The notes: a model not told the origin generated them from the sequence alone. A stretch of DNA of 64,000 nucleotides from Plazaster borealis (GCA_021014325.1 CM037474.1:1265001-1329000); one strand, 5' to 3'. Counted from the stretch's first letter, positions 12,401 through 27,400 are shown. A program made the numbers and translations.

Positions 12401-15400
12401 ACTTTGATAGATGTAATAATAGCATCAGGGATAATAAAGAAGGTTTTTATTTTTTACTCTATATCGAGGTGTGATGAACACTGTATTTTTTGGGGGGACC
12501 CTCATGTGGGATTTGACCTTCCACATTCTAGAGCAAATATCGCAATCGCAAAGCCACTGAGCATGCTCAGTGTTGAGTAGAGGCCAATTCCAATCTTCAT
12601 ACACTGGTTCCAGGGCAGACAGGTCTTCTTGCAATATTGACATCGGTCAAAGTGTTGGACTCTTGTTAGAGCGAGGGAGGATCCGGAAAAAGTTTCAGTT
12701 TGAAATTCGGGGGTTTAACAAAAATAAAAATGCAAGTTCGCCCCAAACAAGGCTATAGGCCACTCTTGGTAAGGGGCTGCAAGAAGAAATCATTTAAGAT
12801 GAAAATAACTCAGGGGAGCTGAAGGTAAAACAGTCTAGATTGTAGGATGGAGGGAAACATGCACCAGGGAAGGAGTTCTAAAGAGATGCAGTTTGTGTTT
12901 GTATCCAACAAAATAATTGGTTTCGGAGACACTAAAGAACTGTTGGAATAAATGAAGTTGTTCTCAACCCATTATTCATCGATGCGAATGCAAATGCAAA
13001 AAGAAGGGAGATGGTACTGAATGACTATATGGAACGGCCATTAATGGACTGTCATGTATGTACATTGCAACACACAGCCCAGTGACCACTAGTTTCTCAT
13101 CAATTAATCACTCTTTTATTCCTGCATTGCTAATGAGACCTTGTTAGTATGCAACCATATGGGAGTTAATGTCATACACTGCAGAGGCTATTTCATTAGC
13201 CTTAAAATAGCTTTTTAAAGATCAGCTCGAACAATAAATGGCAACAAGTGATTGTTTCTGAAGATCATGTAACTAGTCATCAATCAATACAGAAATTGAG
13301 TTCACATGAGGTTAGGATGTGTGCCCATGTAACCTTTGGGTACAAAAAGAGCGACTCTTGTACATTCCAGGGCCTTTCTGGCAGGCAAGATACTACACTG
13401 GTCATATGGGAAATTTTGACATTTGTTGTCATAATTTCTGCATAAATTCAAGAGTTATAAAAGTAACGGCTGAACTATATTTGAGATGTGCCCCCTTTCG
13501 CAGGTTCACACACACTCTAGTAATTTTTTCTTTGTTCAACCCAAAATGAATTAAATTTTGTTCGTTGCTGTTTATAGTTATGCACGAGATATTACTTTGG
13601 CTCTCCAGGTATTCAAAATACAATAATAATAATATTGGAGTCTTATAGCGCATGTATCTACATGTACCAATAAGGTACTCAAGGCACTTGAACAAAGAGA
13701 AACATTTCAAAGACAGGTTTTGGTTTTGGTTTTTGTTTTTAATTATGAGACTGGTGAAAACTAAACAGAAAGTGTTTGTTTTACCCGATGTGTCAGTTCG
13801 TAGAGTCAGTGACGATATGTACGTCATCACATCAAAAGTATGTAATGTGTGGTTGGTTTGATGTAGCTGTGAAATCTATTAGCATTATAAATGACTCTTG
13901 ATGTCATTATGGATGCCTTGGGGTGTGTGTTTCAGTCATTGTGGCTTGATCGATTGCTAAACATCCTCATTCCATCATCTTCCTGTCCGTGGCGTGTCGT
14001 GGCCGAGCGGATAAGAACACCGAACTCAAGCTCTGGTGTTTCTGATCAGCAGAGTGTGGGTTCGAATTCCAGTCGTGACACTTGTGTCCTTAAGAAAGAC
14101 ACTTAACCACATGCTTCGTGTGTTGTGTAATGCACGTAAAAGAACCCAGTGCACTTATCGTAAAGAGAAGGGGTTCGCCCCGGTGTTCCTGATTTGATTG
14201 GCTGCATATTTTGCGCCACAGCACCTTGTAAACCATTACATGATGCTCTGCAAAGGAATAGGTCTCATACTTCAACACGTAACTCCACTTACCTTGTAGG
14301 AAAAATACTGAGCACTTTGAGACACCCATCGGGAGTATAAAGCGCTATATAAGAACTGCATTATTATTATTATTATTATTATTATACTTCGCTCATTGGT
14401 TGAAGTGCAAGCCAACCATGCCAGAAACACCGGGGGAACCCCCTTCTCTTATTGATAATTGTAATGAGATTTTTTTACGTGCATTAGGCCTACACAACAC
14501 ACAGAACCTACAGTTTTACACCCCATCGGAAGGATGAAGCAATAATGGTTAATAGTCTTGCTTAAAGACACACGTTTCAAGACCGGGACTCGAACCCACA
14601 CTCTGCTGATCAGAAACACCAGAGCTTGAGTCCGTTGCTCTAGACCGCTCGGCCATGACACACCATTCGTTACTCTTGGTTGATTATGGCTATTTATTGA
14701 TTAGAGAGGACTTAGTCCATTGATCAGTTGTGAGTGAAATGTATTCTGCATATTAAATAATCCCATCCAAATGGGTTAAGCCGATTAATACTGACCCTTT
14801 TAATTATAAACCCCCAGTGTAAAGTTATGGAACTTACAAAATGAAATGTATTAATTAGATTCTCAAATGTAAAAGAAATAGCATTGTTAGGTGTTCGGCT
14901 GGCGGGCATGGAAATGTGGTGCTGCAGATGGATGTTGAGGGTACCATGGATCGAGAAAATCTCAAATACTGGAGGTGATCGGAGAGAGGAGCAATCTAGT
15001 TAGAATGATCAGAAAGCGGCAACTGACTTTTGTTGGGCGTTTCATCAGAAAAGATGGACTGGCCATTGATGGGTGAATTGGTTGGACTAGAGCTAGGGGG
15101 TGCTTCAAAGATTGAAGTTCATGGAAGGGTTGGCAACTGGCACTGTGGTGGATATCATATATGGGGCTAGAGATTGGTTTCAGGCATATGGTCGCTAAAG
15201 GTCAGGCTCTGGCAACGCACATGAAGAAGAAGAAGAAGAAGAAGAAGAAGAAGAAGAAGATTTATAGCACAGGTTTCAGAGTACAAATTAGTTTTTAGTC
15301 TCTTCTTGAAAATGTTCCATAGGGAAATGGTTCCATGATACATTTGCTGCAGCGGCCATATGAGTGAAGTTTCCATTTGGGAACATGGAGAAGAACACGT

Positions 15401-18400
15401 ACTAGAAGAATGTAGCTTGAGAGAAGATGACTGATGTGGTATAGGATTGCTGATGTAATGATGAGCAAGTCCGTTGATGGCCTTGCAGGTAATTGGGAGC
15501 AGTTTGAATTGAATCCAATACTGAACTGGCAACCAGTGACTTTGAAGAATCGAGCCCAGTTTCATAGAGCTGCTTCAAAAGCAGAAAATATTGCCAAACA
15601 TTTTTCTGCTCGGTCGTCCTCGCTCTGTCAAAACACCACCCGGATCCCTTTTGTTAAAGTCCTCGGTTTCAACAAGTAGAGATGCTCAAAATCCCTTTAC
15701 GAAGCATAAACCACAATTTGCTTATTCTGGAAAAAGTGACCAGCTTTAATTTCCACAGGACAGATGATCAGGGTGTTTATTGAAAACTGGTGGATGGGAA
15801 TGAATTGTTATTATTATTATTAGTATTGTTATATACTTCTGGTAATGAAACCAAGGATGCCTCATAAGTGAACTTAATCACTGTAGCTCGCAAGCCTGAG
15901 GAAACCTGTAAACAAGGCTCTTCCTATTACATGTAGAACCAGAAACACAGGGATTTCTCTTCCACAGTAAGTGTTCTGGGTTCTTTTACCTGCACTACCA
16001 ATCCTAGTACACGGGACATACAACTTAATGTCCCATCCGAAGTGCCCTGACCAGGACTCAAACCCACTCTCTGCTGATCAGAAACACCAGAGCTTGAGTC
16101 CAGTGCTCTTAACCGCTAAAGCATGACACACTGCTTGTCCAAAAACCACTTGTATTACATGCCTTTAAAGTCAGTCTTGCAGATGATTTTGATTTGAAGC
16201 ATTCACACTCTGTAAAAATTGATTTGTTCTTGACGATTGCAACAACCATATGTCATGTACATTCCCATTGAAGTGTGTTTGATTATACATCGTACTTTAC
16301 ATAGAAAATAGTGGATAGCCAGGGGTCACTTGAGATACAAACAGCAGCTCTAATTGATTAATTAACTCACCAATTGAATTTACTTCACGGGAAAACAAAA
16401 TCAATACACAATGAATTAGTTAACGTCACAGGATTGAGGATTCACGCACAAACTGTATACTTAACACATTTTTAAACTTCAACAACATTTGCTAATTCAA
16501 TAGATAAATGGATTGTTACTCACAGATGGAAATGGATAAAAGCCGAAAAAAAAGTACAACAGCAGAAAAAGCAGTGTTGTGGAAAGCCAACACAAGTTGA
16601 TGGCCAAGCTGTATAATTTCTGCCCCAGTCCTTATCAAGTTTTTAAAAATTGTAAAGTTTTCAGTGGCATGTTGTGGCCGAGCAATCTAGTGCATTGAAC
16701 TTTAGTGTAGTCACCACAGTGTAGGTTTGAATCCTGGTTTGTCCTTAACAACTTCAAATTCTACCAAGCTAACCGCTGTTTTCACAAAGATTAGAATAAA
16801 TATTGTCGTCTAGTTACTGAAGCGCAATTGTTGATTTGTGCAATTAATAATCATAGACGTTAAACCAATGTTTGTATGAGAGAGATTGGCTGTAGCCAGC
16901 TTGTTGTTTATATCCCCTTTTGGGAGTTTGCAGAGTTCCATTGACGGGAAGATCTCATCTAAACTATCAGCAAACGATAGGTCTACCTTTGACCTTAGTA
17001 AAGTCACTATTTGAGCTTGTGGCGTAATATGCAAGGGGTCTATACATAAAGCTGTGTCTTTACTTCCACCCCTCCGACAAAGTAGCCACGATATTTAAAG
17101 GGTCTGTGCACGTTTGGTAATGACTTTGAAAATTAATGGCAATAAAAACTTACTTGGTATGAAGTACAGCAGCTTTGGATAGTATAATGCATTTTGAGAA
17201 ACTTTTCACCTAGAAGTACCGCGGTATCCCCCAAAATTTGAATCTGAGAAGCGTTACTGACAGTAAGGTTTCTCAGATTGTGTTTTCCAATTGCAGATTA
17301 TTCTTCCTGCGTGGACATAACCACTCCAGATTTTCGGCAATATCTCAAAAACGCTACCACCTTTTGAAATGAAATTTTCACAGGTAAGTTTTATGGTATA
17401 TATCTGAAACTATATAGGATTGAAACAAACAGTTGGTTCCAGTTATTAAACGTATACAATCCTAAACACGGCTTGAACTGCATTGTATTTAAATATACGC
17501 AACAAACTTTCATTGACGGCAGATGTATATAATGCAGATAATTAGCGTGCCAGTTATGTGAAAATTGTTGTTTTAAGTGCGGCAGTGTCTGAATCTCATT
17601 GGTGACACTTTGCCTAATTAGATGGCTTTAATGACAGAGGGAGTTTATCACACATTAAACGATGAGATCATTTGGGCTGGTTTTTTTTTTCTTCTTCTTC
17701 TTTCCACCGTAAGGCTTTCCAGTAATTAGTTGCACATGAGCCCGTATTGGCAGTATGTTACATACTTGCTACATAATTCAAAAGGAAAATGGTTTACCTG
17801 GTGATAATCTTAACTTCAGTGGGCAGGTGGGTAAGAACGATCTTAGCTGTCACAAGAAAAACAATAATGGTTTGGTCTTAAGAACTCTGCAATATTCTGC
17901 AATTTCAAGGGTTTTAGAGAAGCAGATTTCAGAGCTATCTTCTTGATCAAAGGGTGTGCGCAACATTGGCAAGATTGATAATTGTTCACATATTTGCACA
18001 TAACTTACATTGTATAAAGATGGTCATGGTGGAAAACTTCCCCTGAAGTATTTTTGCTTGAAGTGCAATAGCTTTTGAGAAATGAGTAAAAACAATTAGT
18101 TCTGATCTTGCGAGTCCAAAACAGTGAAAACATATGAGGGTGTTTTTCACCATATTTTTGTGACTCTGATCACAGATGGAGCTTAAACTTTCACAGGTTT
18201 GTTATTTCATGTATATGTTGGGTCAAATAAAATGCGGATACTGGTCTTTGACAAATTACCAATGTTTTCTGCATTCTTTTTAAGTGTGAACTTTTCAGTG
18301 CAATAGGGGTTTACGGAAGTAAAGTATATGTAATGTCATGTTTTTGTGGTTTTTTTTGTTTGTTTGGATATATTCAAATCAAACCCTGACGTTTGTCTTT

Positions 18401-21400
18401 TGACATCTCTTTATTTTTTGAAGATGACAGCTTTCAAAATTAATCTTAGATTAATTTATTTAGGAAGTGATTAGATCCACTGTCAGGTTTCAACTTTAAG
18501 ATATTTAGCCGTCTTAAGACCTTGCTGTGGTGATTGAAGACGACTGCGTGCAATAATTTTGTTAATTCGGTAGTGCGATTGAGTTATTTACTGAATGTAA
18601 TTAGACAGCATGCGGTGCAACATATGGTAGTAAGCAATCGCAGTGAACAAACTATTAGGCGTTCGGGTTGCTGTACTGTTGTTTTGTTTTTTGTTTTTTT
18701 TGGTTGACTTCTCCTTCATCTAAGCATCGATTGTCCAGGAACAAAGACACCTTCGAAAAGATTGTTCAATCTTCAATCTTCACAAATAAATAAGGAATGA
18801 AACATTAAGAAACTAACTTGACTAGCATTGCAATATGTACCTTTTTACTACTTAATGGGTTGTAACTAAAAAATGTTGCAAATCATTCTGGCATACTTTG
18901 TTCTTTTTATTGTTTGACCAACAAAATGTAAACTTTGTTCTTGTTATTGTTTGACCAACAAATGTTGATTTCTGAAGTATGTTGATGATCTGTGATGCAG
19001 TGGTTACACCTGTACAATGCCTTTAACTTTGTAAAGAGGTACAAGTTTAGTTTAGCCCCATTTATTCTTGATGTACAGGTGAGAATAGACCTTATGCACA
19101 TAGAGTCATTTGAGTAGGGCGCCCTCTACTAGAGGTCAAAAGAAGGTTGCTCTTTAGCCCATCCTATTCGCCACACGAATACACTCAACCTTACCGATCC
19201 TGTTTGTGGGTCCTGCTATTGTTCTATTATTCCCTTTTCTAAAGAATTCCTCTGTGGGGTCTAAGTTGAACAAAGAAAAACTTTGTGGGGTCCATTGTTC
19301 CATTGTGTAAAAGACCCCACAAGGGCCCTTCCGTAAGCCCATAGATGTGTAATTCCATAGTTTCTACATCATTTTACCTCTGAGATGGTGGCGTGATGAA
19401 TAAGTGCATAAGGCCCATTGAATTGCTGTTATTTTTAAATCTTTCTGGTAATGAAACCAAGGAACCCTCAAAGTGACTAGCACTGTGACCCGTAGGCCTG
19501 AAGATAGCGTGTGTAGAGAGGATGATGAAGAAATGCTCAGTTTGAAGTTTGGGAGGAAACCCACAAATTGAGAAAACCCACGCAATCAGGTAGTGACTGG
19601 AAACCCAATCCACATGCAAGACTCCAGTCCGACTTTCAAACTGGGGTCCACAGACTGAGGTGAGAGGGAGGGCAGAAACCACTTACCTGAATGCTGTTTT
19701 AATAAAGGAGTAAGGACGCAAGATTAATGGGTTCATACAAGAGGAGGAATTTAATATACGATATCGTAATCAATATTCTGGTTCAAGAGTAAACCTAGAT
19801 TCACATCACACCAAAGCGTTAGTAGTCAGGATTAACACTGGATCATGACCAGGAGTTCTCAAGTTGAATGCATTATTTTAGCTGACGATATTGACCATTG
19901 TGCCTCTTTGAAGACACTGACCTTTACCAACAATTGATTTCTATCTTGGGATGATTTTTTAATCCATTTATTTTTTCGGGGGGAAAATCCAAAGAGGATG
20001 TTATAAACGTCAGTGCTAGAAATGTTCTCTTTCTTTTCACGGCACAAAGGAGGAAGGGTTACAGTTACTGAACGTTGAATCGATATGTATGATCCAAGGA
20101 TTCGGTTAATAATAACGAAGGGCAAGGATGCTGTATTGAGACGCTGTAATTAAAAAACATGAGACGGCTATCTTACAAAGAGAATTTGGAGGTCACCGTG
20201 CCGAGGTGGAGATGGTGGAGTAGAGAGGGAGGAAGGAGCCGGGAGAATGATGTTAATGTTGATGCCACATGGATTGAGGTTTGAGCAATGTACCTTCCAC
20301 GAGGTACTGAAAAACTAACTGCATTTGTGTCGCTGTATACAAAAATAAACAATGTACAATACTGGTGTGGATCCATGTTGATAGTTGGTGGAGGGATGAT
20401 TTTGAACTTGCTTAGTGCACCATTGTGGCGTGTCGTGGCCGAGCGGTAAAGAGCACCGGACTCGAGCTCTTGTGTTTTTTTGATCAGCAGAGTGTGGGTT
20501 CGAGTCCCGGTCATGACACTTGTATCCTTGAGCAAGATGCTTTACCATAATTGCTTTGTCCTTCAGATGGGACATTAAGCCGTAGGTCCCGTGTACTAGT
20601 ATTGGTAGTTCACGTAAAAGAACCCAGAACACTTATCATGGAAGAGTAGTTGATTAAGTTCCATGATGTGTGTTCTGGTTTCATTTACATGCACTACCAA
20701 TCCTAGTACACAGGACCTATGGCTTAATAACCCATTCGAAGGACAGAGCAATTGTGGTGAAGTATCTTGCTCAAGGACACAAGTGCCACGACCGGGACTC
20801 AAACCCACACTCTGCTGATCAGATGCCGCTCATAAGTGAACTCACTCAATGCAGCTTGCAAGCCTGAGGAAACCTGTAAACAAGGGTGCTTGCTATGTAA
20901 ACCAGAAACAACAGGGTTAACCCCTGCTCTTCCATGTGTTCTGGGTTCTTTTACGTGCACTACCAATCCTAGTACATGGGACCCATGGCTTAATGTCCCA
21001 TCCGAAGGACAGAGCAATTACGGTAAAGTATCTTGCTCAAGTACCACGACCAGTACTTGAACCCACACTCTGGGCCACGACATGCCACAAATGTGTGACA
21101 AATATTCTTTTCCCTGATTCAGATATTAAACAATGAAACAGTTTTGGGGGTACCCACTGCTCACAGGAATCACTCTATAGTCTGGTGGTTGGAACGTTCA
21201 GAGCAAGTGAGTGAGTGTCCTATCCCATGCCCCAATACTCACTCTATAGTCTGGTGGTTGGAAGGTTCAGAGCAAGTGAGTGAGTGTCCTATCCCATGCC
21301 CCAATACTCACTCTATAGTCTGGTGGTTGGAAGGTTCAGAGCAAGTGAGTGAGTGTCCTATCCCAGGCCCCAATACTCACTCTATAGTCTGGTGGTTGGA

Positions 21401-24400
21401 AGGTTCAGAGCAAGTGAGTGAGTGTCCTATCCCATGCCCCAATACTCACACTATAGTCTGGTGGTTGGAAGGTTCAGAGCAAGTGAGTGAGTGTCCTATC
21501 CCATCCCCCAATACTCACTCTATAGTCTGGTGGTTGGAAGGTTCAGAGCAAGTGAGTGAGTGTCCTATCCCATGCCCCAATACTCACACTATAGTCTGGT
21601 GGTTGGAAGGTTCAGAGCAAGTGAGTGAGTGTCCCATCCCAAGCCCCAATACTCACTCTATAGTCTGGTGGTTGGAAGGTTCAGAGCAAGTGAGTGAGTG
21701 TCCTATCCCATGCCCCAATACTCACTCTATAGTCTGGTGGTTGGAAGGTTCAGAGCAAGTGAGTGAGTGTCCTATCCCAGGCCCCAATACTCACTCTATA
21801 GTCTGGTGGTTGGAAGGTTCAGAGCAAGTGAGTGAGTGTCCTATCCCATGCCCCAATACTCACTCTATGGTCTGGTGGTTGGAAGGTTCAGAGCAAGTGA
21901 GTGAGTGTCCTATCCCATGCCCCAATACTCACTCTATAGTCTGGTGGTTGGAAGGTTCAGAGCAAGTGAGTGAGTGTCCTATCCCATGCCCCAATACTCA
22001 CTCTATAGTCTGGTGGTTGGAAGGTTCAGAGCAAGTGAGTGAGTGTCCTATCCCAGGCCCCAATACTCACTCTATAGTCTGGTGGTTGGAAGGTTCAGAG
22101 CAAGTGAGTGAGTGTCCTATCCCATGCCCCAATACTCACACTATACACTGCTAAAAATGGTATTCTTGAAATAAGAAAAACATCTTATTTTGAGAAAATA
22201 TTTCTTGTGTCACTCCCTAGAAACTTTTTCTAGGGAGTGACACAAGAAATATATTCTCAAAATAAGATGTTTTTCTTGTTTCAAGAATACCATTTTAGCA
22301 GTGTAGTCTGGTGGTTGGAAGGTTCAGAGCAAGTGAGTGAGTGTCCTATCCCATGCCCCAATACTCACTCTATAGTCTGGTGGTTGGAAGGTTCAGAGCA
22401 AGTGAGTGAGTGTCCTATCCCATGCCCCAATACTCACACTATAGTCTGGTGGTTGGAAGGTTCAGAGCAAGTGAGTGAGTGTCCTATCCCAAGCCCCAAT
22501 ACTCACTCTATAGTCTGGTGGTTGGAAGGTTCAGAGCAAGTGAGTGAGTGTCCCATCCCAAGCCCCAATACTCACTCTATAGTCTGGTGGTTGGAAGGTT
22601 CAGAGCAAGTGAGTGAGTGTCCTATCCCAAGCCCCAATACTCACTCTATAGTCTGGTGGTTGGAAGGTTCAGAGCAAGTGAGTGAGTGTCCCATCCCAAG
22701 CCCCAATACTCACTCTATAGTCTGGTGGTTGGAAGGTTCAGAGCAAGTGAGTGAGTGTCCTATCCCATGCCCCAATACTCACTCTATAGTCTGGTGGTTG
22801 GAAGGTTCAGAGCAAGTGAGTGAGTGTCCTATCCCATGCCCCAATACTCACTCTATAGTCTGGTGGTTGGAAGGTTCAGAGCAAGTGAGTGAGTGTCCTA
22901 TCCCAGGCCCCAATACTCACTCTATAGTCTGGTGGTTGGAAGGTTCAGAGCAAGTGAGTGAGTGTCCTATCCCAGGCCCCAATACTCACTCTATAGTCTG
23001 GTGGTTGGAAGGTTCAGAGCAAGTGAGTGAGTGTCCTATCCCATGCCCCAATACTCACACTATACACTGCTAAAAATGGTATTCTTGAAATAAGAAAAAC
23101 ATCTTATTTTGAGAAAATATTTCTTGTGTCACTCCCTAGAAACTTTTTCTAGGGAGTGACACAAGAAATATATTCTCAAAATAAGATGTTTTTCTTGTTT
23201 CAAGAATACTATTTTAGCAGTGTAGTCTGGTGGTTGGAAGGTTCAGAGCAAGTGAGTGAGTGTCCTATCCCATGCCCCAATACTCACTCTATAGTCTGGT
23301 GGTTGGAAGGTTCAGAGCAAGTGAGTGAGTGTCCTATCCCATGCCCCAATACTCACTCTATAGTCTGGTGGTTGGAAGGTTCAGAGCAAGTGAGTGAGTG
23401 TCCTATCCCATGCCCCAATACTCACTCTATAGTCTGGTGGTTGGAAGGTTCAGAGCAAGTGAGTGAGTGTCCTATCCCAGGCCCCAATACTCACTCTATA
23501 GTCTAGTGGTTGGAAGGTTCAGAGCAAGTGAGTGAGTGTCCTATCCCATGCCCCAATACTCACACTATAGTCTGGTGGTTGGAAGGTTCAGAGCAAGTGA
23601 GTGAGTGTCCTATCCCATGCCCCAATACTCACTCTATAGTCTGGTGGTTGGAAGGTTCAGAGCAAGTGAGTGAGTGTCCTATCCCATGCCCCAATACTCA
23701 CTCTATAGTCTGGTGGTTGGAAGGTTCAGAGCAAGTGAGTGAGTGTCCTATCCCAGGCCCCAATACTCACTCTATAGTATGGTGGTTGGAAGGTTCAGAG
23801 CAAGTGAGTGAGTGTCCTATCCCATGCCCCAATACTCACTCTATGGTCTGGTGGTTGGAAGGTTCAGAGCAAGTGAGTGAGTGTCCTATCCCAGGCCCCA
23901 ATACTTTGTTTTTACAAGGGAAAGGCAAGGGAAAGGCAAGACGATTGCCACCGTATCTTCAGTGGAGTATCCAGGCCTGCTATCCAAACACTACATGTAA
24001 TTTGCCGTTATGGCTATGTTTGGGTTTGTCCCTGCAATGGTCTTAAAAGCCGCCTTAGCAACTGACAGAGAAACTTGACAAATTGTGACGTATCTCAAAT
24101 AAAACTAAAACTAAGACAACCAAATTCCAAAATCAGTCATAAACTTCTCAATAGGTAAGATCTAGAACAAATCATCGGCAATTTGACAGGACACTTAAGT
24201 ACTTAAGACATTGAAGATAAACGAAAGCGCAGCATTTTTTTCTCCCTTCATCAGATTTTAAATCCATTACCTGAAACGAATAAAATCAAGTTGGCACTTG
24301 GGACAGGAAGTCAAACTGTAACATGGTGCGTGGCGAAATGACAGTAAATTAATGTACCACAATCACCCGCTGATAGGAATCAAGCATGAAGCAACGCCAG

Positions 24401-27400
24401 CGATGCAGAAGAAAAAAACCCAATGAAAGATGTTGTTATCTAGTTACATCCACTCCATTTATCACAACAGCCTCTGAAAACTTACATCTGACTCCTCCCT
24501 TGAACTCCTCCCCCCCTCCAAGTGCTGATCAATATTCTATCTATAAGACTTTTACGCCCGGCATATCATTTTTGTGAGGTGACCGTAAACGGATGGCCAG
24601 TACCATCTCCAAATTGCATTAGGTACTCTTCATTTCACGCTTGTAAGATGTACACAGGGCTATTGGGATCCTTATGTATTGGGGGTATAGGAGTAATCTC
24701 GTACAGTGCCTCCGAATTGAAAACGATACTGTAATTGACTAGGATACCTATCTTGAGGGAGGACAGACAGATCCACTGTACTGTGTTGAGTTTCTCTAAT
24801 TAGGAAACCTGATTTACTGTTTACGTGTACACAGGTTGCTGAATTTTAAATCTGTTTTTCAAATGAAGGGAACAGGTCAAGTACATTGCTACAAATTCAC
24901 CAAACATTCTGATTCAGTACATGCATCTCTCCAGCAGACCCGTGGATTTTCCATTCTAAAAGAAATCAAACCATTGAAGACAACTGAATGTCATTTATTT
25001 CTTGAGTAACCAGTATCAAAACTGAGGCAAGGCTCAGGGGCACAAGCACATCCCAATTGATGTCCGTGTCCCTTAATCCCTCCCCCTCCCCGGTCTGGTC
25101 CAGCCCACCCCACCCCACCCCATCACTCAAGTTGGACCTTTATATTACAAAAGTACCATTTGAAGCACTAGGTTTCAATTTATAAGCTTTTGTATAGATA
25201 TTTCAATGTTTAAACACATATTTGTCTATTAGCATGCAGACAGTTTGTTTGTACCTTCACCTCTTACTATCTTATAAAAAATAGTAAATGGCATACAAGA
25301 GCACTAAAGAAAGGCTTCTTTAAGAAAAATGCAAACGGAAACTACCGATTTAATTGCCAGAAGTGCCCCCGAGAAAAGTTGTAGCACCCCTTTGTGCCCT
25401 CTCTCCCTAATTATTTACCTTAGTTTTCCGCTGTGAGTACCATTTTAAGAATTAAACAAAAATACGGAAATCAAACATGAAGGAGATGTCTTTTCAAAGT
25501 GCCAACTGCTCTTGAGGAGCTGACTGAAAACTGCAGCCTTGATATACCTCTTCCTTATTCAAAGGGTCTGTATACATTTGGTAATGACTCTGAAAATTAA
25601 TGGCAATAAACACTTACTTGGTAAGAAGTACAGCAGCTTTGGATAGTATAATGCATTTTGAGAAACTGTTCACTTAGAAGTACTGTGGTTATGGAAAAAG
25701 ATATCACTTTTTATGCCCAAAAGTTTGAATCTGAGAAGCATAACGGCAGTAACGTTTCTCAGATTGTGTATTCAAATTGCAGATTATTCTTCCTGCGTGG
25801 ACATAAACGCTCCAGATTTTCGGCAATATCTCAAAAACGCTACCACCTTTTGAAATGAAATTTTCACAGGTTAGTTTCACGGTATATATCTACAACTATA
25901 CAGGATTGAAACAAACAGTGGGTTCCAATTACCAATCGTATACAATCCCTTTAAAGCTTTATTGAGCAGGTCATTTTGACCTTTGTCTGATCTCGTTGAC
26001 ACCTACTTGTGTATAGACGATGTGACCTGTGACATCACATGTTTACAAAAGAGCCACCAAGCCTGGACTTCCTGCAGGCACGATTTGTACACAGCTCAAT
26101 GGAAGAAAACATAAAAACCTACATTTTATGGAGATTGCACTGTCTAATTTTTTTCAACTTTTGATATGATAAAAGGGGGCACATTTTAAAACTTGTTCAG
26201 CTGTTACTTTTATAACTCTTGAATTTATGTGGAAATTATGACACAAAATGTAAACTTTCCCATATGACTAGTGCAGTATCTTGCCTGCCAGAATGGCCCA
26301 AGAATGTACAAGGTCACACTTATTGTAAACAAAGGTCACAAGGTCTATATCTTTGCAATCCAAATCACCTACAAGACATTTGTCAAGTCACTTCAAAACC
26401 AATTTTATTCGGCCTAGTTAGTTGCAAAACTCTTCTTAAGTTAAGTTAAGTTAAGTTAAGTTACAAGTTTTGTCAGGTTACAAGTCTTTGAGTGAAGGCA
26501 CAGGCATGTCAGGCATTCAACTTTGCAGCTGATCAGTTGATTTCCTTGTTTTGGGGTTTCTTAGCTGTGCTATTGAAAACTGAAAACACGCTTGGTATGT
26601 CGTGGCCGAGGGGTTTAGTGCATCGGACTCAAATTCTGGTGGTTAAGTCATCAGGATGTGGGTTCGAATCCTGGTCATGACACTTGTGTCCTTAAGCAAG
26701 ATACTTAACTATAATTGCTTCTCTTCACCCAGGGGTACCTGTGAGGGCAGAGATGGTTCTCATGATTGATTAAGCTTGGTGCGCTACACATTTAGCAGCA
26801 CAGGCTGTATACTCCCCAGGGAGCTGAGATGGTTTAAGGAATGAAATAAATGGCCCAGTGATCAAGGGGTAATAATGTTGGAGCGCCATGAGCGTCACTG
26901 AGTGACGGATTTGAGCGCTATATAAGAAGCCACTATCATTGTTATTATTATTATTATTACAAAGTCTTGCTATGTCTAACGTCTTTTATAATTTTCCTGA
27001 CTGCAGTTACATGTCTAACATGTACAACATTGGCGTAACAAGACGTTTTCATTTGAAGGGGCTAGGGGGGCAAAGAAATAATTTGGGCTCGTCTCGCATA
27101 CCCCGCCACATGACAAATAGCTCAAGTTTGTTTGTGTTTTGCAAAACAGTCTTTGTTTATGTTTTTCACATTCATGTCAGCCATTTAAAGTTCCCGTTTT
27201 TGAGGGAAATGGCCTCTCCAGGATAAACTGTATTGGATTGAGAACCGCTCGTGTTACTAAACCTGCACTTTGTCTGTAAAGAGCTTAAATTCTCACAATG
27301 TTTCAGTGTAATTCACGCATAAAATTCCCTGCTGCTGACCTATTCCTGTATTGCTGAAAATACATCCGTTCTTACACAAATTGGGCTCCAGTCAAGGGTT

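Larger units (their letters stand above)
21172..23905. repeat. 69-bp minisatellite, about 35 units in three blocks
   Basis: Unit: tagtctggtggttggaaggt, tcagagcaagtgagtgagtg, tcctatcccatgccccaata, then ctcactcta. Blocks of 14, 11 and 10 units are separated by two 158-bp palindromic elements. Because 69 is divisible by three, the array stays open in one + frame (VWWLEGSEQVSECPIP) apart from one TAG near 23504. Variation is concentrated at a few sites (catg/cagg/catc/caag before cccc, ctct/caca before the next unit). I regard it as non-coding. Confidence 0.97.

Noticed and set aside
13429..13830. 133-codon minus frame as a gene
   Set aside because: Overlaps dispersed repeat E and is low-complexity AT-rich translation.
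13991..14100. tRNA-Leu/Ser gene (also at 20427, 26593 and 62919)
   Set aside because: Repeated heads attached to common bodies and (att)n tails; these are SINEs rather than tRNA genes.
21172..23905. CRISPR-like array of repeats and spacers
   Set aside because: Units are contiguous with no unique spacers, in a eukaryotic intron.
21144..24046. Long + strand open frames of 336, 278, 116 and 178 codons with VWWLEGSEQVSECPIP repeats
   Set aside because: They are the translated 69-bp minisatellite: the unit length is divisible by three, one unit carries a stop, two units are cut by transposons, and the array lies in an FHIT intron with no start context.
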